The translations under genes and the position numbers were made by a program. 46,466 bases of DNA from an uncultured Chromatium sp. (lineage in GTDB: Bacteria > Pseudomonadota > Gammaproteobacteria > Chromatiales > Chromatiaceae): positions 1-46,466 of the forward strand of contig CAIUAY010000165.1 in the NCBI GenBank assembly GCA_903897335.1. Direction: 5' to 3'. Each line of letters begins with the position of its first letter. Positions within the stretch are counted from its first letter, which is position 1. The notes beneath the pieces are model-generated. The model saw only the letters and a program-made list of their open reading frames with translations. It was not told the origin of the DNA and made no database searches. Of the stretch, positions 1 through 8,261 are shown one piece after another.

Positions 1-55
1 AAAAAATTCAATGTTGATTTCCCCGGATCCCTGGGAAGTTTTCCATGTTGATTAA

Positions 56-241
56 CAAGCCGGAATCGGAATCGAACGGGTCTCGTCCTTGCTCCGACAT
101 GGCGATGTCGCCATCACCGCACGGGTTTATGCCCATTTGCGACCGAGTGATTTAGCCGATGCGGTCGCCATTCTCGACCAACCAGCAAGAGTACGATCAG
201 CGGTGCATGTGCACACTGATTCGCACACTGGCAACAGATGA
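56..241 (+). pseudogene. Tyrosine recombinase (phage/island integrase), C-terminal remnant
   Basis: An open frame from just after a stop at 53-55 to TGA at 239-241 has no start codon and encodes only the end of a tyrosine recombinase. The residues LLRHGDVAITARVYAHL match the family's last conserved block: the His of the 'LGH' motif (here LRH) and the nucleophilic Tyr in 'VYAHL'. The N-terminal and core catalytic parts are missing or lie outside the window. The gene's 3' end points at the 3' end of the tRNA-Val gene 54 bp away, the usual arrangement for an integrase beside its attachment site. This is a dead fragment of an integrated element; the fold assignment is fairly firm, the element type is unknown. 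Confidence 0.7.
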
Positions 242-255
242 ACTCGCTAGACATG

Positions 256-277
256 AAAAAGCCGCAATGAAGCGGCT
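256..277 (-). terminator. Rho-independent terminator after tRNA-Val
   Basis: On the minus strand a 6-bp stem AGCCGC/GCGGCT with a 6-nt loop is followed directly by five T residues. It lies about 20 bp downstream of the tRNA-Val 3' end and fits a simple intrinsic terminator for that transcript. Confidence 0.65.
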
Positions 278-295
278 GATTTTAATCGGGTTATT

Positions 296-370
296 TGGTG
301 GGCGCAGGTGGGATCGAACCACCGACCCCTGCCGTGTGAAGGCAGTGCTCTCCCGCTGAGCTATGCGCCC
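296..370 (-). tRNA. tRNA-Val (anticodon CAC)
   Basis: The minus strand folds into a full cloverleaf. The 7-bp acceptor stem is GGGCGCA/TGCGCCC (364-370 with 300-306), with discriminator A and an encoded CCA (296-298). The anticodon stem CTGCC/GGCAG encloses the 7-nt loop TTCACAC, giving anticodon CAC, which reads GTG valine codons. The T arm carries the usual GGTTCGATCC. It is followed by an intrinsic terminator, and an integrase remnant points at its 3' end, which suggests this tRNA served as an attachment site. Confidence 0.93.
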
Positions 371-479
371 GGATTAGACTGCGGATGATACTGGGAGTGC
401 ATGATGGGGTCAACCAACACGACAGGTGTTAATCTCAACCCAGCACAGTCAACATGTCAACCCCAACCCAGCGAACACA

Positions 480-1922
480 TCAGCCGCAGCCTTTTCCTGA
501 TTCCAGGTCGAGGATCTCCATGCGATAGTTGCCACATGGGTTTTCGCTGGTTGGCCCTTGAGTGAGCAGCACCAGACCCGTATTGATGCCGCGTTCACTG
601 AGCCAGTGGCGGGCGAAGCGCGACCAGTCCGGGCGGTCGGCATCGACCTGAACAGCATGAATGCCATAGGAAAACTGGAGTGACTGGCAGGTGGCGGGGT
701 TGGGGCTAAAGGCGAGAATCCACACTGATGGACGGAAGCGAGCGACGTTGCGCGGAGTGCTACCCGACTGGGTCGGGACGATCACGGCACGCGGGGTGCT
801 GTTTTTGATGGTGTGATAGACGCTGGCGGCGATCAGATCCACTGCCCGCATGTTTTCGCTGCCATTGAAACCGTCCATGGCGCGCACGAAGGGTTGCTTG
901 CTGCGTTCCGGTTCAACATGAGTGGCGATGCTGGCGAGCATGGCAACGGCTTCCACCGGATAGCGACCCATCGCGGATTCAGCAGAGAGCATGACGCAGT
1001 CGGTGCCTCCGAGAATGGCGTTGGCAACGTCGGTGGCTTCGGCGCGGGTCGGGCGGCGATAGATCACCATGGATTCAAGCATCTGCGTGGCGGTGATCAC
1101 GGGTTTGCCAAAGTGATTGGCTAGTTCAGTAATCTGCTTCTGCACTACCGCGATGCGCTCGATCGGAATCTCGACCCCAAGATCACCACGCGCCACCATG
1201 ATGCCATCGGCGGCGGCCAGGATGTCTTTCAGATTATCCAGCGCTCCAGCGCGTTCGATCTTGGCGATGATAAAGGGCGCGAAGTCCATCGCGGCGGCGG
1301 CCTGACGCACGGCCAGGATGTCATCAGCCGTGGCGACAAAGGATTGACTGACGGCATCCAGCCGATGCGCGGCAGCAAAGCGTAGCCACTCGTGATCGTT
1401 ATTAGTGAAGGCGCTGATGCCAAGATCGATACCGGGCAGGTTCAAGCCTTTGCGTGAGCGCAGTTCGCCGCCGACGCGCACGCTGCAATGGATGTCGTTG
1501 CCCTGAACTTCAATGACCTTAAGCAGGATAAAGCCGTCATTGAGATACAGTCGATCGCCGGGCTGCACGGCATCAAGCAGATTCGGGAAGCTGATGCTGA
1601 CCCGGTGTTTGTCGCCCAGCATCTCGTCCGTGGTCAGGATCAGGCGGTCATCGCGCAGCAGGTCGATCGGTTCTTCGCGCAGATCGCCGATGCGCATCTT
1701 AGGACCCGGCAGGTCGCCCATGATGGCGACGCGGCGATTGGTCGTAGCGGCGGCCTCGCGGATACGGGCGATGACGGCAGCATGATATTCGGGATGGCCG
1801 TGCGAAAAATTCAGTCGAGCCACATTCATTCCCGCCTCGATCAGTCGGGTCAGCATTTCCAGACTGTCCGAGGCTGGGCCAATCGTGGCGACGATTTTGG
1901 TTTTATGATCAGGTAACTGCAT
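480..1922 (-). CDS. pyk: Pyruvate kinase
   Basis: The last step of glycolysis: transfer of phosphate from phosphoenolpyruvate to ADP, in the cytoplasm. The 480-residue length is normal for the family. Visible motifs are the N-terminal KIVATIGPAS (9-18), RLNFSHG (36-42) with the substrate and cation ligands, the catalytic Lys in AKIERAG (K221, with Mg ligand E223), ARGDLG (244-249) and the family signature ITATQMLESM (276-285). The C-terminal regulatory domain is present. It stands alone on the minus strand, about 110 bp upstream of the tRNA-Val gene; hoxW ends 71 bp before its start, so it may be the last gene of a hox transcript or have its own promoter. No anomaly seen. Confidence 0.96.
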   Translation of the reverse strand: MQLPDHKTKIVATIGPASDSLEMLTRLIEAGMNVARLNFSHGHPEYHAAVIARIREAAATTNRRVAIMGDLPGPKMRIGDLREEPIDLLRDDRLILTTDEMLGDKHRVSISFPNLLDAVQPGDRLYLNDGFILLKVIEVQGNDIHCSVRVGGELRSRKGLNLPGIDLGISAFTNNDHEWLRFAAAHRLDAVSQSFVATADDILAVRQAAAAMDFAPFIIAKIERAGALDNLKDILAAADGIMVARGDLGVEIPIERIAVVQKQITELANHFGKPVITATQMLESMVIYRRPTRAEATDVANAILGGTDCVMLSAESAMGRYPVEAVAMLASIATHVEPERSKQPFVRAMDGFNGSENMRAVDLIAASVYHTIKNSTPRAVIVPTQSGSTPRNVARFRPSVWILAFSPNPATCQSLQFSYGIHAVQVDADRPDWSRFARHWLSERGINTGLVLLTQGPTSENPCGNYRMEILDLESGKGCG

Positions 1923-1993
1923 GGTGATTTCTCGTGAAGGGTGCTGGAGTCCGCGATAGCCGTCTGTCCGGTCGATGTCGCGGGTGGCAAGTA

Positions 1994-2479
1994 TTACAGG
2001 ATAGCGCCTGAGCGTGACAACGCGACGTGGGCATGGATGAGCCGTCGTGCCTGCGCAAGCATCGCCGTTAGCGTCATCTCGCCTCCGGGCGATAGCCGAT
2101 AGTCAGCATAATCAAACGATGCACCGCCGCCAGTGATCAGAACGCTGTCTGGCGCGTGACCATAAAGCGCCGCGCACCACCCAAGCAGCTCACGCGGATC
2201 AAGAAAATGCGCCATGCTAGATGCCGGACTGGTCGTGGGGATGAGCGGCTGACAGCGCACCGCGCCGGGTTCGAGATCAACCGCCGCATCGAGAAAGATC
2301 GCTTGGTCGACGACCGCGAGATCGGCGACCAGTTCGGCGGTCAGGATGTGGCGGGCGATCACGGCGACATCCGCTGGAACGCCGTCCTGTTCCAGCCGAT
2401 CCGCTACCAGCGGGCCGAGCGCGTCATCGCCCCGGATCGGACTGCCGTAACCGATGATCAGGATCTTCACCGGTGACAC
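1994..2479 (-). CDS. hoxW: [NiFe]-hydrogenase maturation endopeptidase (HoxW-like)
   Basis: A 161-residue protein of the HyaD/HupD/HoxW peptidase family, which removes the C-terminal extension of the large hydrogenase subunit once the NiFe(CN)2CO site is assembled. The N-terminal motif GYGSPIRGDD (10-19) is the family glycine-rich loop with the acidic nickel ligand. The gene overlaps the 3' end of hoxH by 13 nt, so the two are almost certainly co-translated, and hoxH encodes an intact cleavable tail. The specific HoxW name rests on this linkage and the match of its neighbour to HoxH; the peptidase family itself is clear. Confidence 0.88.
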   Translation of the reverse strand: MSPVKILIIGYGSPIRGDDALGPLVADRLEQDGVPADVAVIARHILTAELVADLAVVDQAIFLDAAVDLEPGAVRCQPLIPTTSPASSMAHFLDPRELLGWCAALYGHAPDSVLITGGGASFDYADYRLSPGGEMTLTAMLAQARRLIHAHVALSRSGAIL

Positions 2480-3909
2480 TCGGTGGAACGGGTGAGGGTA
2501 TCAATCACCTGTCCGCTGGCGTTTTTGAGTTCAATCCATAGCGGCATCTGACCAAAAGCATGTGATGCGCAGGACAGACAGGGATCAAAGCAGCGGATGA
2601 CCGCCTCGACCCGGTTGAGCATTCCCTCTTGCAGATGTTTCCCGTCCACGTAAGCCTCCGCGACCTGCCGGATCGCCTGATTCATGGCGAGATTGTTGTG
2701 TCCGGTGGCGATGATCAGATTGACCCAGGTGATGAGTCCCTCGTCGTCGATCCGATAGTGATGGATCAGCGTTCCGCGTGGCGCTTCCGAGACGCCGATG
2801 CCTTCGGCGCGATTACTACGGGCGCGGGCGCGGACGCGAGTGTCCAGAATCGTCGGGTCTTTCAGCAGACGTTCCATCATTTCGATGGCATAGATGATTT
2901 CGACCAGCCGTGCGTAGTGATAATGGAAGCTGCTGGCAATCGGCCCGGACTCTTGCAGCATATGAAACTCAGCCAGCGCGACATCGGCATAGGGCGTCCC
3001 GCAGGCTTGCGCGTTATTGAGCCGCGCCAATGGACCAACCCGATAGATACCCTTGGGATAACCCTGCGGCTTGTAATAGGGGAACTTCATGTAGCTGAAG
3101 TCTTCGACGGCCTCGCCGATGATCCGCTCGTAGTCTTCGGGCGGCACCATGTCCTCGACGATGCGACCCTTGGCATCCTTGATCCGCAATAAACCGTCGT
3201 AATGCTCCAGATTGCCCTGGGGCGTCACCAGACTTAGGAACATGGTCGGCAGCGTTCCGAAATGATCAGCTTCATGTTTGAACTTCGGCACCAGCGTCTT
3301 GAAAAAATCGTAGGTGCGCCGCGCAATTTCCAGCCCCTCCGGGAGCAGTTTGAGCATGGCGTCGCGCTTCTCCAGCGTCAGCGGCTCATTGACGCCGCCG
3401 GGCACCACCCAGGTTGGATGGATCTTCTTGCCGCCGAGCATTTCGATGATGGTCTGGCCGATCTGACGCAGCCGGATACCGTCTTTCGCCAGATCAGGAT
3501 GCTCGCGCATCACGCCGAAGATGTTGCGCGTGGCTGGATCAGCATCCCAGCCGAACAGCAGATCGGGCGAGGACAGATGAAAAAATGACAGCGCGTGTGA
3601 TTGGGTGAACTGCGCCAGATTCATGATCCGGCGCAGATGTTCGCCGGTCGGCGGAATGCTGACCGACAGCAGATGGTCACAGGCTTTATTGGAAGCCAGC
3701 AGGTGACTGACCGGACAGATGCCGCAGGTACGCGCCGTGAGCGCGGGCATTTCACGATAGGGGCGACCTTCGCAGAATTTCTCAAAACCGCGAAACTGGG
3801 TGAGATGAAACCGTGCATCCTCGACCTCGCCCTCATCGCCAAGTTGCAGGCTGATGCGGGCGTGTCCCTCGATGCGGGTGACGGGTTCGATGCTGATGGT
3901 GCGACTCAT
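2467..3909 (-). CDS. hoxH: NAD-linked bidirectional [NiFe]-hydrogenase large subunit HoxH
   Basis: The catalytic subunit of a group 3d (Hox) hydrogenase, which holds the NiFe centre and interconverts H2 with protons and electrons; normally it works with HoxY and the diaphorase HoxFU(E). Both nickel-binding motifs are intact: RTCGICPVSH (60-69; C62, C65) and DPCLSCASH (442-450; C444, C447). Processing by a maturation peptidase is expected after H450, removing the last 30 residues. The 480-aa length is normal. HoxW overlaps downstream by 13 nt. Unusually, no hoxY, hoxU, hoxF or hoxE lies upstream; the next gene is a HicA toxin 44 bp away. Either the operon was split or the partners lie elsewhere. 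Confidence 0.93.
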   Translation of the reverse strand: MSRTISIEPVTRIEGHARISLQLGDEGEVEDARFHLTQFRGFEKFCEGRPYREMPALTARTCGICPVSHLLASNKACDHLLSVSIPPTGEHLRRIMNLAQFTQSHALSFFHLSSPDLLFGWDADPATRNIFGVMREHPDLAKDGIRLRQIGQTIIEMLGGKKIHPTWVVPGGVNEPLTLEKRDAMLKLLPEGLEIARRTYDFFKTLVPKFKHEADHFGTLPTMFLSLVTPQGNLEHYDGLLRIKDAKGRIVEDMVPPEDYERIIGEAVEDFSYMKFPYYKPQGYPKGIYRVGPLARLNNAQACGTPYADVALAEFHMLQESGPIASSFHYHYARLVEIIYAIEMMERLLKDPTILDTRVRARARSNRAEGIGVSEAPRGTLIHHYRIDDEGLITWVNLIIATGHNNLAMNQAIRQVAEAYVDGKHLQEGMLNRVEAVIRCFDPCLSCASHAFGQMPLWIELKNASGQVIDTLTRSTECHR

Positions 3910-3953
3910 GGCGGAGATTCCTGTCGGTTTGGGCTGACAATTGCTGGAGTGGT

Positions 3954-4175
3954 TTAGGTGCGTCGTGCCGTGATGAATTCTTCGAGAGAGGCATCAGCTT
4001 GCTTGAGAATGCCAACAAGGGTTCCGGGCTTGATTTCCCGATGATTTGGAACCAAGCAACCAGATGACTGACGGCGCAACACGATATAGCTGCCACGTTG
4101 ACGCACCACAACGAAACCCAGTTTTTCCAATGCCCGGACTCTCTCCATCCCTAAGGTGATGGGTAGTTTAGGCAT
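3954..4175 (-). CDS. hicA: HicA-family toxin with altered active-site motif
   Basis: A small YcfA/HicA-type double-stranded-RNA-binding-fold protein, normally an mRNA interferase that cuts transcripts independently of ribosomes. The family pattern is clear: ALEKLGFVVVRQRGS, VPNHREIKPGTL and ILKQA. I place the start at the internal ATG beginning MPKLP (73 aa), which overlaps the hicB stop by 8 nt (ATGCCTAA) and matches the usual family N-terminus; an ATG five codons upstream is possible. The catalytic His of the GSH motif is Tyr here (codon TAT, Y30 from this start), one transition from His, so the nuclease may be weak or dead. It lies directly upstream of hoxH. Confidence 0.82.
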   Translation of the reverse strand: MPKLPITLGMERVRALEKLGFVVVRQRGSYIVLRRQSSGCLVPNHREIKPGTLVGILKQADASLEEFITARRT

Positions 4176-4374
4176 ATTCGCCAATCTCAAAGGTCGTGAG
4201 TAGCGGGCGAGCGACGACCTTCAACGGAAATTCTTCGAGAGACAGCGCGGTTGCTTCGCGCAAATTCGCCAAGGCGTCCTCAACGGTTTCGCCTTGCGTG
4301 GTTGTCCCTGTTTCAGGATTGAAGGCAATATATCCGCCTTCAGGCGCGGGGGTTAGGATTGCAGAAAGTTCCAT
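4168..4374 (-). CDS. hicB: HicB-family antitoxin
   Basis: A 68-residue HicB-type antitoxin with the family partial RNase H-like fold: an N-terminal strand, a GGYIAFNPE segment, then TTQGETVEDALANLREA, which matches the typical antitoxin core. It lacks a C-terminal DNA-binding extension, as short HicB proteins do, so repression of its own promoter would need another factor. Gene order is antitoxin first, toxin second, with an 8-nt overlap. No strong ribosome-binding site is visible before the ATG. Confidence 0.85.
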   Translation of the reverse strand: MELSAILTPAPEGGYIAFNPETGTTTQGETVEDALANLREATALSLEEFPLKVVARPLLTTFEIGEYA

Positions 4375-4620
4375 GTGTGTTGATCTGTCGTGAGAAGCGA
4401 TACCGAATGCGGACTGATGAGCATCTCAATTGCATCATGTCTGCGTTATTCAAACAGGCGTGGCTGTTTCAGGAGATCGCCTCCAGATGGGTTAGCGCGG
4501 CGGCTTCGGAGTCTTCAATGGCGATTTCAACGGCGCGTTTAGCACGAGGTTGGGTTGCCGCTGTTGGCAACCCAACTTCGGCGGTCTGACAGTCCTCAAA
4601 TGCGATGGATCATGCATTAA
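4375..4620. other. Spacer between hicB and dprA with an inverted repeat and a possible ORF remnant
   Basis: No complete gene is convincing here. An 11-bp perfect inverted repeat, GTTGGGTTGCC/GGCAACCCAAC with a 6-nt loop (4549-4576), lies just downstream of the dprA stop on the minus strand; it has no T tract but may act as a processing or weak termination hairpin. A minus-strand open frame without ATG (4469-4609) ends in EIAIEDSEAAALTHLEAIS and reads like the tail of a small degraded protein gene; I cannot name it. Confidence 0.35.
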
Positions 4621-5871
4621 TCAAAACAGTTGTGACTGCTTAAGAATATAACCAGCCGGTTTTTTTGGCTTTTCAATCATGCCCTCGGTGACGAGGCGCT
4701 CTAGCCAGAGTTTGGCCTGGGCGGGCGATACCGCAAGCGCGGTGGCAATCTCTGCGTCTTTTAGCGGCGAGCGTATTTGCAGCAGTTGCTGCGTGAGCTG
4801 ACGTACGCTCTCAAACAGCGCCTCGGCGGGTGTTGATTCCGATTGTGCAGACTGATGATCCATTGTTAGTGCGACCGGAACCTGCGGTTCAGGCAGCGGT
4901 TTTTCTGGTTCATCGGCGAGCGGATCGGCAGGCGTCACATCGAACAATTTAACAAACGCATCCACATCCTCGGGATTCGGCCACAGTCGCGCACCCTTAT
5001 CGCGTAACGCCGCGAGTCCGTCGGAAAACGTCCCAGTTGAACGCACATAAACGGGTACCAGCCGGAGCTTATCCAACTGCTCCTTGGCACCAGCCCAGGT
5101 GCCGCCTTTATCGAGATCGGAACTCATCACCAGCGCGACATCCGCCAGCGCATAGATTAGCTTGTTGCGCTGCATGGCATGACCGACATTAAATCCGGCG
5201 CTGGGATCGTAGGGCGACACCAGAACCAACTGCTCATTCATGATGAGCTGGCGGTGTTCGCGGTTAAGCGTGGTCTTGGCGAGGCTGTCTGCCACGATCC
5301 CGACCGACCGACCGCCTGCATCGAGTGCACCACGCATCGCCGCCTGATCGATGCCCTTCGCGCCGCCTGAGATCAGGGTTTTGCCCGCCCGCGCCGCGAG
5401 TTTACCCACATCCAGCGTCTCGTCGATTAGTCGGTCATCGACATGCCGCGAGCCGACTACCGCCAGACCGCCACTTTCCAACAGGCCGCGCTCGCCACAG
5501 CCATAAAGCACGGCAGGCGCATCCTCTTTCAGGCGCAGTTTCAGACGGGCGGGATAATCGGCATCCGCACGACTGAGGATCCAGATTGCTCGCGTCTGCC
5601 AGTGTTCGATGGCCTGACTCAACAGCAGGCCACGCTCCAGCAAACGCTTCAGACGATCCGCCGCGATGATCGGCTGGCAGGTCTCCAACAATTCTGCCGC
5701 CGTGGGTGACAACAGATCTGCGGGCTGGCGTTCGAGGTCGCGCAGATGAAGGGCAAGGCGCTTGTATTCGCCAGGCGTCAGCAGCTCGGTGGATGCCACA
5801 CTGCGTCCCACGATTAGGGGCGCGGTGAGGAGCAGGATCGCCTGTGTGTTGCGTGAAAGGTCTGGCATCAT
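4621..5871 (-). CDS. DprA-family protein (SLOG/Rossmann) paired with RecQ-PRTase
   Basis: A 416-residue DprA/Smf-like protein. The central Rossmann fold shows [11 protein letters not shown], then [19 protein letters not shown], matching DprA's VGSR and SGxAxGID motifs, though the usual His after GIDxxA is Met. The C-terminal about 60 residues ([17 protein letters not shown] onward) form a winged-helix-like domain, as in many DprA proteins. Classical DprA loads RecA on single-stranded DNA during transformation. This copy starts directly after the stop of a RecQ-like helicase/phosphoribosyltransferase gene (TGA/TAA-ATG junction at 5871/5872), so the two form a dedicated operon. That pairing suggests a DNA-handling or defence role rather than, or as well as, competence; this is inference. 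Nothing else in the operon follows it. Confidence 0.82.
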   Translation of the reverse strand: MMPDLSRNTQAILLLTAPLIVGRSVASTELLTPGEYKRLALHLRDLERQPADLLSPTAAELLETCQPIIAADRLKRLLERGLLLSQAIEHWQTRAIWILSRADADYPARLKLRLKEDAPAVLYGCGERGLLESGGLAVVGSRHVDDRLIDETLDVGKLAARAGKTLISGGAKGIDQAAMRGALDAGGRSVGIVADSLAKTTLNREHRQLIMNEQLVLVSPYDPSAGFNVGHAMQRNKLIYALADVALVMSSDLDKGGTWAGAKEQLDKLRLVPVYVRSTGTFSDGLAALRDKGARLWPNPEDVDAFVKLFDVTPADPLADEPEKPLPEPQVPVALTMDHQSAQSESTPAEALFESVRQLTQQLLQIRSPLKDAEIATALAVSPAQAKLWLERLVTEGMIEKPKKPAGYILKQSQLF

Positions 5872-7953
5872 TTAAGCGTGTCCTGTTTGTGCAAGCGCCA
5901 CTGGAAAAACCTCGCCGCTGCGTTGCTGGCGCAACAGCCAGGCGGCAACCGTGAATGTCCAACGTGAATCCACCATGTCATCGATCAAAAAGACCGACCC
6001 ACGGCGCGGCAGGCGTTCAGCGCAAAACGCCAGCGAACCGTCGAGGTTACGCGCCTGTTGAGTGCTGTTGGCCATCGTTTTCTGTTCGGGGCGATGATCG
6101 GATTTGGCAAGTACAACATGAAAGGGCAAGTCGAGCGCGGTAGCGAGACGCTGCGCGAAATCAGGAACCAGATCGGGATGACGCAGCGATGGGACGCAGG
6201 TCAACCAGGTTGGCGCAGGCTGCGGGTTCCACTCCCGAATCATGGTGACGCAAGCCGCGACCAGCACATCAGAAAATCGTCCGTCCTGATACTTGCCCTG
6301 CCTCACGAAACCGCCCCAGCCGGCATCACCCCAAACCGATAATGCGCGACCGGGTTGCGCCTGATGCGCAGTAGTAATCGCGCTATTGATCCCGTAACGC
6401 GGCAGTCCGCCCGGGGGCCATTTCCGGCGCGGTTCGATCAGGAGGCTGGTGCGGCGCAAAAAGGCCACGGCCTCCTGCATCAGGACCGCATCGACCGTCG
6501 TTGACAACGGCGGCAGGCGCGGCGGAGCCAGTTTGTCGGGGTCACCATCCAGCGCCTGAATCAAAAATCGCATCTGCTCGCCAAACGGCAAATCGAGATA
6601 GGCCTGCATCTGTTGCTGTTCAAGACGACGCAAGTCGGTGAGCCGTTCCGCTCGCGCCCAGAATTCGGCGCTCAGGCGCGCCGTGGTCAACTGCCAGCGG
6701 CTGCCCTGTTTGGCAATGGGGGCGGGCGATTCGAGCGACAGCAGATCGAGGGTCTTTTCGATCCGTCCTTTGCTCAAATTGATACAGCCCATCAGGTCAT
6801 ACAGCGACAGTCCGCTGCGGTGCCGTTCCAGGGCCTCCAGCACCTCCGCGACCTGTTGGCGCGTCGGAAAGGCGTTGTCGATAAACCAGTCTGTAATCGT
6901 GGTATCTTCCGTGCCGCTCAATAACACGCCATAAGCCGTTTCGAGTGCCCGTCCTGCCCGTCCCACCTGCTGGTAGTAGGCGACGACCGAGCCGGGCATC
7001 TGGTAATGGATCACGAATGCCAGATCAGGCTTGTCATAACCCATGCCCAGCGCGGTGGTGGCAACTAGCGCCTTGACCCGGTTATGCAGCAAATCCTGCT
7101 CCAATGCGATCCGGCGTTCTGCCGCAATGTCACTGGTGTATGCCGCAACCGCAAAGCCGTGTGTTGTCAGCCAGTCGGCAACCTGATTGGCGTCACGCAC
7201 CGTCAGGGCATAGATAATGCCGTGTCCGTGCAGGGTGGCGATTTGCGCGGCCAGCCACGCCAACCGCTCGGCCTGATCGGGCAGGCGGATGGTTTGCAGG
7301 GTCAGTGACGGGCGATTCAGATCGCCGCGAGAGATGTCCAGCGGCGACCCCAGCACGGACTTGAGATCAGCCATCACCCGATCATTGGCGGTTGCCGTTG
7401 TCGCCAGTAGCCGCAGATTGGGCGGCAAACGGCGCACCACGCGCTCCAGCAGTCGGTAGTGCGGACGAAAATCGTGACCCCAATCGGAAATGCAGTGCGC
7501 TTCATCGATCACGAGCAGCGCAATTTGCGCCGCGACAGGTGCTAAAACCTGCGCGTTAAAATGCTGATTGGCAAAGCGTTCTGGCGTGACGAGCAGAATA
7601 TCGACCTGATGACGCAGGAATCGCGCTTCAATGTCGGCGTGATCGTCGGGATTGTCGGAATGCATGGCTTCGGCGCACAACCCCATGCGGCGGGCAGCAT
7701 CGAGCTGATTGCGCATCAGCGCAAGCAATGGCGAGACCAGCAGCGCCGGGCCGCTTCCAGCTTCGCGCAGCAGTTTGGTGGCGATGAAATAGACGAAACT
7801 CTTGCCCCAGCCGGTTTTCTGCACCACCAACAAGCGGCCATGACCTGCGACGAGGTGACGAATCGCGGCCTCCTGACCGTCACGAAAGATTGCATCCGCT
7901 CGCCCGGAGCCTTGCCTGAGCAATTCTAATGCGCGCATTTGTTGGTAGATCAT
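5872..7953 (-). CDS. RecQ-like DEAH helicase fused to a C-terminal phosphoribosyltransferase domain
   Basis: A 693-residue two-part protein. Residues 20-350 form a superfamily 2 helicase of RecQ type: Walker A QKTGWGKS (45-52), DEAH box with the RecQ-specific extension IDEAHCISDWGHDFRP (149-164), motif III TATAN, and motif VI YQQVGRAGR. A helical segment resembling the RecQ zinc-domain region follows (about 430-490), but the zinc-binding cysteines are absent. Residues about 530-690 form a type I phosphoribosyltransferase-like domain ending in VFLIDDMVDSRWT (about 654-666), the PRPP-loop motif with a diacidic pair. It probably translocates on or unwinds DNA; the substrate of the PRTase part is unknown. 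A DprA-family gene follows with no gap. This architecture is not the housekeeping RecQ and recalls helicase/PRTase genes of mobile or defence loci. Confidence 0.88.
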   Translation of the reverse strand: MIYQQMRALELLRQGSGRADAIFRDGQEAAIRHLVAGHGRLLVVQKTGWGKSFVYFIATKLLREAGSGPALLVSPLLALMRNQLDAARRMGLCAEAMHSDNPDDHADIEARFLRHQVDILLVTPERFANQHFNAQVLAPVAAQIALLVIDEAHCISDWGHDFRPHYRLLERVVRRLPPNLRLLATTATANDRVMADLKSVLGSPLDISRGDLNRPSLTLQTIRLPDQAERLAWLAAQIATLHGHGIIYALTVRDANQVADWLTTHGFAVAAYTSDIAAERRIALEQDLLHNRVKALVATTALGMGYDKPDLAFVIHYQMPGSVVAYYQQVGRAGRALETAYGVLLSGTEDTTITDWFIDNAFPTRQQVAEVLEALERHRSGLSLYDLMGCINLSKGRIEKTLDLLSLESPAPIAKQGSRWQLTTARLSAEFWARAERLTDLRRLEQQQMQAYLDLPFGEQMRFLIQALDGDPDKLAPPRLPPLSTTVDAVLMQEAVAFLRRTSLLIEPRRKWPPGGLPRYGINSAITTAHQAQPGRALSVWGDAGWGGFVRQGKYQDGRFSDVLVAACVTMIREWNPQPAPTWLTCVPSLRHPDLVPDFAQRLATALDLPFHVVLAKSDHRPEQKTMANSTQQARNLDGSLAFCAERLPRRGSVFLIDDMVDSRWTFTVAAWLLRQQRSGEVFPVALAQTGHA

Positions 7954-8261
7954 CTAGTTCTGCTGCCGATTCCTGGTAGTACTTGTGATAGTCCGCCAGC
8001 GTTGGCGTTGTGGCGGTTCGATCAGCACCGGATGTTGCGCTTTAGCAAAGCTAACGGGATCTTCAGTCCGATGCTGGCGCAGAAAAGACCAGAAGCCAAC
8101 AACGACCGATCCCGTCGCTGACGGTCTGTGCCGTTTTCTGCAAATAGTAAGGAAAATTTGTAGAAAAATCGCGTTTATGGCCGGAACAAGGCGCTTTATC
8201 GAGGGAAAAGCCTCTTGATGGCTTCTTTCAGCCAATCTGGACGCTCAAGTCCGACGGGCTG
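7954..8261. other. Intergenic region between recQ-PRTase and cydC
   Basis: About 310 bp, more AT-rich than its flanks. A minus-strand open frame (7954-8235) ends exactly at the RecQ-PRTase start codon, but its composition is arginine-rich and low in secondary-structure signal, and I recognise no domain, so I do not call it. The promoter of the RecQ-PRTase/DprA operon most likely lies here; I see no strong consensus elements. Confidence 0.4.

Noticed and set aside
7954-8235. 93-codon minus-strand frame ending at the RecQ-PRTase start
   Set aside because: Exact adjacency is attractive, but the product is Arg/Gln-rich with no recognisable pattern, so I left it as part of the intergenic region.
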